A stretch of 64,000 nt of DNA from Coturnix japonica (Eukaryota; Chordata; Aves; Galliformes; Phasianidae). The DNA lies in assembly GCF_001577835.2 (NCBI RefSeq), contig NC_029531.1:88884-152883 (forward strand), in the 5' to 3' direction. Position 1 is the stretch's first letter; each line of letters starts with the position of its first letter. Of this stretch, positions 37,131-47,671 are shown piece by piece. The notes below the pieces were generated by a model, which searched no databases, had not been told where the DNA came from, and was given only the letters and a program-made list of their open reading frames with translations. Both the position numbers and the translations under genes were made by a program.

Positions 37131-38244
37131 GCCTTTTTACTTAGACTACCCCCTGGACCTCCTGCAATTTCTTGCCAATGTGCTAAAAGACACCTGAGGG
37201 GTGTTTTCTCAGGTACTTCCTTTCCTTGCAAACTACCCATTTTACTCCTCTGTTGATAACTCCTCATACTTCAAAATTTCCCTAAAAGAATCCCCAAAAC
37301 TCGTTCCACCAGTTGCACCCGCACTGTGGGTACGAATGACACCTACAACCTTAATATATTTTCATACAGACTAAACAAATTATCACATATACAGGACAAC
37401 ACTCGTTAGTTCTGTGAAAACGATACTGTTCCTCTGGTCTGTCACTATAATTTATAACGTATAATCTTCCGTTCTCATTCCACTCCAAATAATTAATTTA
37501 CTCATATAACACACACAACCACTTCAGTTCCTCCCTAAAACACGCCAACCATTTCTCTTATGGGAAAACCAACTTACAAAGCAAGAACTCCAACTCACTC
37601 ACACTAGTACACAAACAATTATGAGTATTGCCAGCAGTTTTATATATCATAATTAAACAAACAATCAGCTGATGGTATATTTCATACTCTCAGTCACACA
37701 CACTGCCAGCTTCACACTTCACTGAGTCAGAGCTGCAGACCCTTTTTCAAGCACTTTGATAGCAATTACTCAAATACACGGTACCTGGCCATAAACAATA
37801 GATGGTAAGAGCAGCAATAACATAACCTTAGGATTTTCACTGATGATAACAGTAATAAGGCTACTAAAGCTCCTGCCTCTACGGTCCCAGAAATCCATAA
37901 ATCATTCCACAAGGTACCTTCTCCCCGTGTACGACTTATGTTCCCCGCATACGAATTATGGGTCCCTTTGTAGGAACTCCCAAGGAGTTTTCCTACCCCA
38001 GCCAGCAACTAACTGTGAGCTCACCTTTCAAGGGGAAGCGACAACCGCTTTGCTTATACCCAGTGTAGGACATCTCCTTATGGCTTACGGGCTCCCCTTA
38101 TCCCATACACATACCTTTCCGAAAATGGATGGTCCTTGTCTGCTCCTGTGATGATCAGGTGAGGAAGGGGAGTCCTTTCAAGAAACCATGGAGTGCGCCA
38201 AAGGTGTCCCCTCTCTCAGCTGGTCCGACAGCCAAGCAGAGATT
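37131..38244 (-). other. AT-rich ERV leader or spacer
   Basis: Between the Gag-like piece and the primer-binding-like site of the LTR below. I see no recognisable gene; a hydrophobic segment is predicted on the - strand at about 37840-37990, but I cannot assign it. Confidence 0.4.
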
Positions 38245-38766
38245 GTCCCATCTGGGGTGCCAAAATTGACGTGCGGAATCTGCGGAATCAGACTCTATAA
38301 CCAGAATTAGGTTATAAAGCAGGTATGTGTTTATTCAGCTCTGGGCACTTGGGGGATCACTCCTCCTATCATGTGACCCGATAGACAGGAGCGTTAGGAA
38401 GTTATAGAGCAAGTGTATACATATTCATATTTATTGTTTTTCTGGGAACTCATTTACATGCTGTCCCTCCTACTGACGGGTGTGCAGTCCATAGTGGGGG
38501 TCTCGCTCCGGTGGTTGTTGGGATGAAGTCAGAAGACTTCCTCAGGTTGCTTTGACCCAACTCCTCCACTCAATCAGTCAAAACCAGTTTCTTCAGCTAC
38601 CTTTCCCTTACGTATACCCAGCTGTATTGTCTTAACTATAGACCCAGATGTACTGTAACTATAGCAATGTTGACATGTCCCACTGGTCCTTTTCTTCTGA
38701 CATTCCCCAAAGCCTAGGATGCTTAATCTTCATGAAAGGCCCCTATTTACCCAATTACTACTTTCA
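38245..38766 (-). mobile_element. ERV long terminal repeat with adjoining primer-binding-like site
   Basis: Read on the - strand: a polypurine tract AAGAAAAGGGGGGAAT just before 38766, then a 500-base LTR from TG (38766) to CA (38267), with an AATAAA around 38334-38340, then a four-base spacer and a primer-binding-like site TGGCACCCCAGATGGGAC (38262-38245). The ends are well formed. Env sequence lies upstream and Gag leader sequence downstream, so this one LTR serves as the 3' end of one unit and the 5' end of the next. Confidence 0.75.
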
Positions 38767-38802
38767 ATTCCCCCCTTTTCTTGAACCTAGCAAAATCTTT
38801 TG

Positions 38803-39395
38803 CTAAATGATTCTATTTCTAGAAAGAGCATTTCTAAAATAACTTCCATTTTCCATCTTCTGCTGTAATCGATGTCTTTTCCAATCCTCATAGCTATTTC
38901 CTGTATTTTTGCAAAGCCACATAATACATCGCAATATTATACACATCAAAACAAGCAAGGCCAATATTGCAACGCAAGCCAGAAACAATTGTTTTAACCA
39001 GGCAAAATTGGGGAGCCAATCAGTTAACTTTTCCAGCAACTCTGTAAAACCAAGGGAAGTGTCATCTCATGAAACCTGATGGAGCACTTTAGTACGTTCC
39101 CACATAGCCTGCAAATCAATCTCTACTCTTTGCGTCTCATCTATATAAGCACAGCAGCTCTGATAAATAACTACACAAACTCCCCCTTCCTTTGCTGTTA
39201 GTTAAGTCCAGCACCATCCTATTCTGCAATACTACCTTACTTAATGTTGAAACTTCTATTTGTAGTACTCAAATGGCAACCATAGGTGTCAGGAAGGTGT
39301 GGTATATCCACGGGATAAGTCCTTCCACCTTAGCTGCCATATGAGAGGTCTGAAGCACTTGGTAGGGCCCTTCGTATTTTGATTCCTTGTTTGTA
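38803..39395 (-). mobile_element. ERV env remnant (transmembrane subunit end)
   Basis: On the - strand a transmembrane-subunit-like stretch contains a CX6CC motif (CVVIYQSCC, about 39150-39180), an LQNR-type immunosuppressive-domain-like segment before it, and then a hydrophobic membrane span (about 38870-39000) with a short basic tail. This is the covalent (gamma/type-D style) envelope type. It is a fossil with breaks; the surface subunit is not recognisable. Confidence 0.7.
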
Positions 39396-39399
39396 GCTG

Positions 39400-39930
39400 G
39401 GCAGTGCTGGGGGGGGAGGGGGAGGGGGGCTTGAATGAACCAGAAGAGGGCTGGAGGGCTTCAGAACAATTGTATTTCTTTGGGTATGGAGTACAGTGTG
39501 GGAGGGTCACGGAGCTGGAGGGGACACAGCAGGGACACGAGAGCGTGGGGATGTGTGGGAGGAGGGATGTGGAGTGGGGAAGTTTGTGGGTGAGGATTGG
39601 AAAGGCAGCAGGATGGGGGTGGGAGGGGAAGTGCTGCAGGACACCAAGTTGGGTGGGGATATGCAGGGACAGCTGGGAGGAGCGACAAGGAGACCACATT
39701 CCAGCTCACAGGGATGGCATTGGGAAAACCAGAATTGATCAAGGATGGGTAGCAGGCAGCCAAATACATGGGGAAACAGGGGGGAAGTGATGAGGGATGA
39801 GGAGAAGAATGGGGGCAGTGAGCAGCAGGTGCAGGGGGAGAGGGCAGTGGGTTCTCAATACCCTAAGCAGCCAGACCAGACCAAGGTCCCTTTACCCCCC
39901 CAGCTCCAAGCACGGCATAGAGCAGAATGT
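39400..39930 (-). repeat. Class I 3' flank of BF copy g
   Basis: Reverse-orientation copy of 690-1240 and 10565-11130. No gene. Confidence 0.7.
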
Positions 39931-40081
39931 ACACTTTATATTTCAGGAATCAGCACAGGCAAAGCATAACAGCATAGGAAGCAGAGGGAGATGTGAGAGG
40001 TTGAGAGGATGGGGCTGTGTCCATCACCAGTCCCAAGTGTTCGTGTGGCCAGTTGGACCATTGCAGACTGTAGCACAGCAC

Positions 40082-40809
40082 TCAGATGGTTTGGTTGCTC
40101 CCTGTGTGGAGGAGAAGAGATGGTGTCTGATAGGGCCGTGTTCACATCCCAACACTCTGCTCCCTGCAGAGTTCCAGCCCAGCCCAAGTGCAGCACCACA
40201 GGAAACACAGGGACCCCTCCCAACCCCCAGCCACACACCACACCTGTGCATGAGCTGCTGGATCCACCATCCTGGCCTGTAAGAGAAGAAGAGCCATGAG
40301 CCCCAGCCCTGTGCTCACTGTGGGGCATGGAGCAGCCCCAAGAAACAGGAAGGGGAACCCTGGCAGAAAGCGGGGACCCCAATGCTGCCCTGGCACTGGG
40401 CAGAGGTGGGGGACAGCGCTGCCCTCATCACTCACTGGGCGCCGTGTTGTAGCCTTTCTCCTTCTTCCCTGCAGACAGAGAGATGCATCAGCACAGGTTC
40501 ACATCACAGCCTGGCTGGGGGCTCATGAGGGAGCCCTAAATCCCCTCACAGCCCCCACTGTCCTCCTACACCCCTCCACTTTTACCTGCATGGCATCTGT
40601 AGATGATGAATCCAATACCAGCCAAGATGGCGATGGCCAAAATGGCACCGACAACCCCAGCCACGATGGACAGCACGTTGGACTGTGGCCGCTCTGGGGG
40701 AAGGCAGGGCTGTCAGCAGGGGAAGGGGCAGCCCGGAGCTCCCCAGCCCCACATCCCCTCACACACCCCACGAGTAGAGGCGGGGCTGGGGCAGGCTGGC
40801 GTGCTCCAC
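40082..40809 (-). pseudogene. BF: MHC class I (BF), 3' part, copy g, cut by the gap
   Basis: On the - strand: end of the alpha-3 exon (about 40771-40809, ending LYSWG with Trp kept), transmembrane exon (about 40588-40694), and tail exons at about 40435-40471, 40247-40279 and 40082-40101 (GSNQTI). Splice sites are good. The poly(A) signal region near 39936 reads ATATAAA rather than AATAAA. The body of the gene runs into the 25-N gap. By strand and order its 5' end should be the exon 1 at 42356-42395; if so, copies g and h are one BF gene split by misassembly, corresponding in place to chicken BF1 beside DMB2. Confidence 0.8.
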
Positions 40810-40834
40810 NNNNNNNNNNNNNNNNNNNNNNNNN
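40810..40834. other. Assembly gap (25 N)
   Basis: Run of exactly 25 N inside a BF gene. Confidence 0.98.
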
Positions 40835-42150
40835 GTGACTGACTATGGGAAACGATCTGAAGCTTCTAAGCAAATCATTCAATGGATTTTCACTGAGGAT
40901 ACTCATATGACACTAGACACTTCTAATCTTGTGCGGTTGTTACTAACACCACCAGAATACGTTGTTGGTCTCATCTCAAGGCAGAAAATAGCATCCAGCC
41001 TTTATAGTAACTGTGTTTGTGTGTTTCTTTCCTAGTGGAATTGCTTTGTAACTTGCGGTGTTATAAATAATATTAGTAATGGTTTGACATAGTGTGTGAT
41101 TTTCTGTGTTACCAATGCAGTCTCAAGAATTAGAATTTTAGGCATTATCCATAGATCAAATGTGTGTTAAAGAAAGGATTTGATGTAATCAGTGCTGTAA
41201 TCTATGGGAATAGCTCTTTTAGTATGTTAGTACTGCTCACTCATGATGTTATTAGCCTATTAATTAGCTTTTCTTAATTTGCAAAGACAAAACCTGGAAA
41301 GGAATCCCAGGCAAAGGGATGACCCTGTATTGTAGAATGGATACGTCTCTTACACCCAACTAATTGGGATTTTAAAAATATGACCATGCATCACTTGAGA
41401 CAAAAGTGCATACTAATAGAACTAAATTTGATAGTTTATTCTGTTTTCCAGGCAGCTGTTCCACTTGGGCTCTGACATCAACTGCCTTTGGCATACTTGC
41501 GGATTGTGTACACTGATAGAAATGCCTTCAGTGAACTCCCGCAATTCAGGAGAGAACTGTGGATGGGTGAGAGAGGAAGGGTGCATCTTTGAATAGCAGG
41601 CTGAAGTGCCCTGCTGGCACCGCCTGTCGCAACCACCACCAACACGGTTTGCTGTTTCTTTCTGGGTTTTTCAGTAAATAATAATGCCCCTCGTGATCCC
41701 TCTAGTACAATGGTCCTCTAAAACTGGTTCTATCTGACATGCAACTTCATAAAGTTCAATTATCAATTATTGCTGCAAAGGCATGTTATCGAGCATCCTA
41801 AAAGCATTTGTTTGCACAAATATAGTGGCCATTTTATAAAAATCAATTATATCAGAGTATACTGAAAGTTGAATGACTTTTTCCCTAACTAGTTGGAATG
41901 TGAACACAAATGGGACCTGCTCATTTGGATTTAATTTCCATTGGCCAGAAACTTAGGTTTGGCAGAGCTAATACTGTGGTGAGTTTGTTCTTTTTAGTAG
42001 TTTATACAGTAATGTTGTTAGCTGTTTTGACCTTGTCTCTTTTCACTTTCTAGATGGATTGGTCACATGGTCTTGATTGATTTATAATGGTTATGTTATT
42101 AATTATATAGTAGTGTTGTTATTCTAGTATTGGCAGTAGCTTGCTAATTA
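40835..42150 (+). mobile_element. Endogenous retrovirus fossil, + strand copy
   Basis: Begins with a Gag capsid-like piece on the + strand (ASKQIIQWIFTEDTHMTL), a close inverted match to the piece at 36012-36140, then AT-rich sequence matching 35130-35560 and, further on, 23990-24330 in reverse. Beta-like ERV; broken, with only fragments present. Its position between two parts of one BF gene is suspicious and may be an assembly product. Confidence 0.65.
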
Positions 42151-42185
42151 ATTAAAAAAGGGGGGGGTCGACCTGCGTCTCCGAT

Positions 42186-42355
42186 CCGCAGAGCCTCCAC
42201 TTCATAGCGGTACTTTGAAATAGGGATGACGGAATCCGGCCCCTCTGAGCAGCCCTGGTTTCTTGAGAGTGGGGTAATACGTGATGGCGAAGAATCTTCG
42301 TCGCTCTATCACAGACAGCTCCGGTCGGAGAACGTGCCGCACGGGGACAGTACCA
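42186..42355 (+). pseudogene. BF: Noisy BF exon 2 piece in the wrong orientation
   Basis: On the + strand, starting at a CAG acceptor-like site, the sequence follows BF exon 2 (RYFEIGMTESGP...PWF) closest to copy b, but with many one-base insertions. It stops abruptly where a - strand exon 1 begins. The error pattern matches the noisy block at 28-34 kb, so I read it as raw-read filler rather than a true pseudogene. Confidence 0.65.
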
Positions 42356-42395
42356 GTGGGCACAGCAGCAGCCCCAGCATCCCGCACAGCCCCAT
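42356..42395 (-). pseudogene. BF: MHC class I (BF) exon 1 piece, copy h
   Basis: On the - strand the start codon (42395) and about 40 bases of a leader exon of the [11 protein letters not shown] type, cut off by the junction at about 42356. The sequence upstream is a clean BF promoter and flank, so the 5' end of a real gene is likely here. Confidence 0.75.
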
Positions 42396-42600
42396 CGCTG
42401 CGCTCCGGGAAACAACGCACCCCGCGCCGCTCCTTCGGTTTTTGGGACTTCCCGGATCCTCCCCGACTACCATTGGCTCCTCCGCCTCCGACTCGCCAAT
42501 AGTAAACGAGAGCGTTCGTGACGTCACCGGGAGTCAGGCAGAATAAGGTCTTGCAGGTTGTGAATCGAAAGCGAAAGCGCTGAGCGGTGTGTTTGGGGGG
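42396..42600 (-). promoter_or_regulatory. Class I promoter of BF copy h (ISRE, X2, Y)
   Basis: On the + strand text, CCATTGG at about 42470 and CCAAT at 42495-42499 (Y box), TGACGTCA at about 42519-42526 (X2) and GAATCGAAAGCGAAAGC at 42561-42577 (ISRE-like). It mirrors the copy c promoter almost base for base in reverse. Confidence 0.75.
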
Positions 42601-43200
42601 ATGGGGCTGGGACGGGCGCGGTGTGGGAAACCCCCGGCCCATCGAACACCGGTGGGGCACCCGGGTTGTGTCCCCACCCCGGCCGTGTCCCTACCCCGGG
42701 GGGGGGCGAGGACCTCTGTCTTGAGGGACGTGGGCAGTGAAAAGAAGCCGTTCTGCATTGCATTTATTAGAACTATCCTCAGTAATCTTTGATAAGGACG
42801 GAATCTCTGATAAAAGCTTCCATTCTGTCCCAGAGGCCTTTGTTACACAAAGAGCCCGGGGGAGGATGATTCCAGTCCTTCCCAGTATCTCTTCAGGCAC
42901 ATCCTCAGGTATGTCCTGACTTTTCTCTTTGAATCCTTTATTACTCAGCTCTTATTTGTGCAGCACCAAAAATCACTAGTTCTACTTCAGAGAGTTGGAC
43001 AGACAGGAGCTGCAGTCTTTGTACCTATGACTTCTACCTATTAACTACAAACTGCTTCACTTCTATCGTGAGACCTTGAAATAAAATATTCTTATCTTAT
43101 TCTAAATGCAGAAACAACGTTTGATTCCCACACACTGATGCTGCATCACTGCTGATAACTGGAAGGCAGGGGTGCAGCCCCCCACCTCCCATCCATCCCC
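42601..43200 (-). repeat. BF upstream flank, inverted copy of 7641-8240
   Basis: Close reverse-complement match to the flank of copy c; no gene recognised. Confidence 0.75.
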
Positions 43201-43926
43201 CTCGCCCCCCATTCTTTAGTGCCAGCAGTGCTGAGTCCCTGCCCCCATCCTGTGCCCCAACAGTTGTGAAGAACAGTGCCAAGGGCTCACACCACAACAA
43301 GCGAGTGCAGGTGGTTTACAATAAGGACTTTTCTGGGGGGCAATAAAGGTTTAGTGCACACAGCAGTGGTGTGGCAGGGTGACAATGGGACAGCGGGAGA
43401 ACGGGGATGGGGGAACTGTGGGACACGGGGAGCTGCAATGGGGGAGGCTGAGTGGTGACCAGCTGCACACACAGTCATAACTGAACTGTCAGCCTCACCT
43501 GGCTGTGGTGCTGAGCATGCTGGGCTGCCTGGTTCTGCTCTCAACAGCACCCTGTCAGCTCCAGGAATCCCTCCCAGCCCCTACAGTTCCACTGAGACAG
43601 TTATGTCTGTTAGAGAGATTCACACTGCACTGAATGTGCCACGGCCAATAGCAACTGAAGGCTTCAGAACCAAATAAGTGAGATGAGGCAGTGTTGAAGC
43701 TCATCTCTTCCACGGAGCACATAAGGGCAGCACAGCAGTAACCCTGGTGGCAGCAGCACCAAGGGCTGTTGATGGAGCAGCACTCCTGGCTCCCCTCCTG
43801 CTCCCTCCAAGAGCTGCAGCAAGATGTTGCTCACTGTCACCATCAGGAACCCCAACCCAACCTCCACGGTGACACCACCCTGATCCCAAAAGCCCACGGA
43901 GACACCAACAGAGGCTGCAGAGTGTC
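43201..43926. other. BF / DMB2 intergenic spacer
   Basis: About 720 bases with no convincing gene. Sequence near 43640-43900 contains only short open frames. Confidence 0.5.
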
Positions 43927-43998
43927 TTTAATGTCAGCACCATGGCTCAGGGTAGGGGATGGGGACACGCAGGGACAGCTGGTGACAGGAGGTGTCCA

Positions 43999-46957
43999 TC
44001 AGATGCTGCCTGCGGGGACGTGGGGTGAGAGATGGGGTCACTCAGCCCTCACTGATGGCAGTGGGGACAGGGTCAGGTTGGGGATGTGTTACCTGAAGGG
44101 TAGTTGTGACCAGGAAGTGGGGTGTAACCTGTTGGGGAAATAGGATGGGGGTGAGTGGGGTTCTTATCCCATAACGAACCACATAGATCCATAGGGACAC
44201 ATAGAGACTAACTGAAGGACACGCAGAGACCCCACACCAACCCATAGGAACCAACAGAGACCCCAGAGGGACCCATAAGGACCCATAGAAAAAAGAAAGA
44301 TCCACAGCAACCCATAGAGACCCATAGGAACCCCACAGAGACCCTCTTAGAGGTCCATGGAGTCCTTCAGGGTCCCTCCCATTCACCCACCTGGGGCAGG
44401 GGGTTGGGCCCGCCAGTAGTGGACACCAACGAGGAGCAAGCTGAGCCCCAACAGCATCACTACAGTAGCCACAGCCACCATCAGCGTCACCTCCAGAGTC
44501 AGCCCAGGACCTGTGGGGACACAGACAGCAGTGACAGCCAGCAGGGACACCGCTGTCCCCATGCCACCCCCTGGACCCCAACTCACGCCAGTCCTCCAGG
44601 AGGGGCTCCTCCAGGCTGTCGTGCTGCACTGAACACGTGTAGATGTCCCCAACCTTCGGGGCCACCGAAAGGGTGACCTGTGTCTGGTAGGTCCAATTCC
44701 CATTGGGGATGGATGACACGGGTGAGTGGTCTCCAGGCCCCACCATATCCCCATTGTGGAACCAGACGATGGTCACCTCTGGGGGGTAGAAGCCCCACAC
44801 GTGGCAGGTGAGGCGGATGGGCGTGCTGGGGTTCCCTGTCTGCGAGGGGATGATGCGGACCTGGGGCTGAGCTGGAGTGGGGACAGGGATGGTGAGCAGA
44901 ATGGGATGGGGATGATGATCAGCAGGGGATGGGGATGGTCCCTGCCCCATTCTTCATGCAACTGTTCTAAGCAACAGCCCCCTGATTGAGAACCCCATGC
45001 AATGCCCTGTGCAATGCCTCCATGCAACAACACCCCCATGCAACACCCTATGCATCACTGCTATGCAACATCCCCATGCAACGCCCCATGCAACATCATC
45101 TCCATGCAATGCCCGATGCAACACAATCTTTCATGCAGCACCCCATGCAATGCCATCCCCATGCAATACCCCATGCAACACCATGCCCATGCAACACCCC
45201 ATGCAACGCCATCTCCATGCAATGTCGTCCCCATGCAACGCCCCATGCAACACCATGTCCATGCAACGCCCCATGAAACATCTCCATGCAGTACCCCATG
45301 CAATGCCATAACCATGCAACACCATCTCCATGCAACGCCCCATGCAATGCCACGTCCATGCAATGCCACGTCCATGCAATGCCACGTCCATGCAACACCC
45401 CATGCAATGCCATGTCCATGCAACACCCCACACAACGCCATCTCCATGCAATGCTCCATGCAACACCATCACCATCCCCATGCAATGTCTCCATGCAACA
45501 CCCCATGCAACGTCATCCCCATGCAATGTCACCCCCATGCAGCATCATCCCCATCCATGCCATCTCCATGCAACGCTCCATGCAACGCCTCATGCAACAC
45601 CCCATGCAATGCCATCTCCATGCAACGCCATCCCCATGCAACAGCATCCCCATGCAATGCCCCATGCAATGCCATCTCCATGCAACGCCCCATGCAACAG
45701 CATCTCCCTGCAACGCCCCATGCAACGCCATCTCCATGCAACACCCCACACAACACCCCATGCAACAACACCCCCATGCAACGCCATCTCCATGCAACCC
45801 CCCCATGCAGCAGCCCCATTTGCAAAGCTCACTCCTGCGCAGCGCCGTCTGTGCCCAGAACTGTGCAGCCAGTTTGCTGCATGCCTGTCTCCGTGCCTCT
45901 GCACGCTTCACCCAGGTGCTGTCATTATTGAGGGCAATGGCAATCTGTTCAGCCGCGCCTTGCAGCAGCTTCCAGTCACAGGCATTGAAGCGCTGGACAT
46001 CGGGGTCGTAGCACACCAAGGGGTTCTTGTTGAAGGCCACGGTGAGCTCGAAGTCCAATAGGGAGCCATTGGCTGCCAGCGGGCAGGAGCTGGCTACGTG
46101 CATCACGAAGGCTCCTGCATTGGGGGGGGACAGATGGTAGCGCAGGCAGTTGACCCCATCCCCATTCGGAGCACCCTGAGGTCCCCATGGGGACACAACA
46201 GCGAGCTGAGCTCAACACTGGGATCCCATGAGATTCCTAAAGCCCTCCCTTGGAGTCCTAAGGGTTGAGAGCTCCCCAAAGTGGTCCCAATACCCCATAG
46301 AGCTGAGCTCCCCACAAAGTGCCCCCACCATCCCATAAGGCTGAGCATCCCCAAATCATCCCCAGCAACCCAAAAGGCTGAGACCCCCCCCATCGCCCTC
46401 AAATCCTCCCTTGAGTTCCAAAACCCCATTGCCCCCAAATATTCCCTTGAGTTCCAAAGGGCTGAGATCCCCCAAATTGTCCCCAATATCCCTCAGAACT
46501 CAGATCCCCTCCAAACTCTCCACAACAACCCATAAAGTTGAGACCCTCCCCCCCAAAATAACCACACTAACCCAAAAAGGCTGAGCCCACCCTAAAGCCC
46601 TCCCTGAGGGTACTAAGGGCTGAGAAGACCCCACGCTCCCAAAGTGGCCTCAATACCCCAAAGGCTGAGACCCCCCCAAATCATCCCCAACTTCTTATAA
46701 GGCTGAGACCCCCCAAATGCCCCCCCCTCATGATGCCATTAAGCAGAGCCTCCCCCCCCCCAAACCCCTACCATGATCCCATAGAGCAGAGACCCCCCCA
46801 AAATCCCATAAAAGGCAGAGACCCCCACGCCCACACCCAAACAAAAGAGACACACACAAAGAAGTCTCATAAAGCAGAGCATCCCCTCCAACCACCCCAA
46901 CCCCAAAACCCCACCTGCCCCCCGAGCTCCCAGCAGCAGCCCCAATAACAGCAACAT
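43999..46957 (-). CDS. DMB2: DMB2, MHC class II DM beta chain
   Basis: Six exons: 46915-46957 (leader MLLLLGLLLGARG), 45833-46114 (beta-1), 44587-44871 (beta-2 immunoglobulin domain, TCHVWGFYPPEVTI and CSVQHDSLEEP), 44391-44510 (transmembrane), 44093-44128 and 43999-44009 (tail, ending GSI before TGA at 43999-44001). All joins keep frame and the protein is open. The 36-base tail exon contains YTPL, the tyrosine motif that sends DM to late endosomes and lysosomes and is shared with mammalian DMB. Pairs with DMA to remove CLIP and edit peptides on class II. A poly(A) signal variant ATTAAA reads at 43932-43927. Named DMB2 because it is the copy next to class I, as in chicken. Confidence 0.93.
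44985..45825. repeat. ATGCAA minisatellite in DMB2 intron 2
   Basis: Over 800 bases of short units such as CCCCATGCAACGCC and ATCTCCATGCAACA, roughly 12-15 bases each and mostly multiples of three, which keeps several frames open. These frames are low-complexity and not genes. Confidence 0.9.
46215..46910. repeat. Degenerate repeat in DMB2 intron 1
   Basis: Loose tandem units containing GGCTGAGACCCCCCAAA and CCCCAATACCC; no gene. Confidence 0.7.
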
Positions 46958-47059
46958 CGCGGTGGGGGGAGCGGGGGGGGGTGCAGGAGGGGGGTGGCCC
47001 TTCTGCTCCCTCCACCCCACATCCCCCCCTTCACGGATATGGGGCTGGGATGAGGGCAA

Positions 47060-47110
47060 TGAGCAGCCAATCAGAGGCGGTGCCGCAGCAGCGTCATCTG
47101 TTACCGGAGC
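47060..47110 (-). promoter_or_regulatory. S-X-Y promoter of DMB2
   Basis: Read on the - strand: an X1-like CCGGTAACAGATG followed by an X2-like TGACGC (47091-47107), then a Y box CTGATTGGCT (CCAAT at 47067-47071 on +). This matches the class II S-X-Y module bound by RFX, CREB and NF-Y and driven by CIITA. Confidence 0.75.
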
Positions 47111-47379
47111 AGAATGCAGAGGAGTCGACGCTTAACGGGACATAGACGGCTGGGAGCACTGGGAGCACTGGGAGCACTGGGAGCACTGGGACCCCCACCC
47201 ACCCAATGTGGGAACGAAGAATCGGAGCGAGGTTGGGGCTGCAGATGGTTTTATTGGGGAGTGAGAGCCCCTCACCCCAAGTTTGGGGTTACCGTGTTGG
47301 AAGATGGGAGTTCCAGTCATTGAGGTCCCCAAACATCCCCCAAGATGGGGACCAGGTTTGGGACCAGAAGCAGGGTCAG

Positions 47380-47665
47380 GCATAGGAATCAGGAGCAGAA
47401 TCAGGACCAAGACCAGAATGGGGTCCAGGGCTGGGATGGGGACCAGAACCAGGATGGGGACCAGGACTGGGATGGGGTCCAGAACCGGGATGGGGATCAG
47501 AACTGGGATGGGGATCAGAACTGGGATGGGGACCAGAACCAGGATGGGGTCCAGAACCAGGATGGGGTCCATAACTGGGATGGGGACCAGAACCAGGATG
47601 GGGTCCAGGACCAGGATGGGGACCAGAACTTGGGCCAGGATCATTTTGGGTACCAGGATTGGAAT
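47380..47665. repeat. GGGGACCAGAACCAGGAT minisatellite at the DMB1 3' end
   Basis: About 15 units of an 18-base motif (GATGGGGACCAGAACCAG and variants). It begins directly after the last DMB1 exon I can place, so it lies in the DMB1 tail intron or 3' region. The 18-base period keeps frames open, which produces spurious long reading frames on both strands. Confidence 0.9.
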
Positions 47666-47671
47666 CAGAAC

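Noticed and set aside
45002-45931. Roughly 300-residue open frame on + and similar frames on -, in DMB2 intron 2
   Set aside because: Product of the ATGCAA minisatellite; equal openness on both strands and low complexity.
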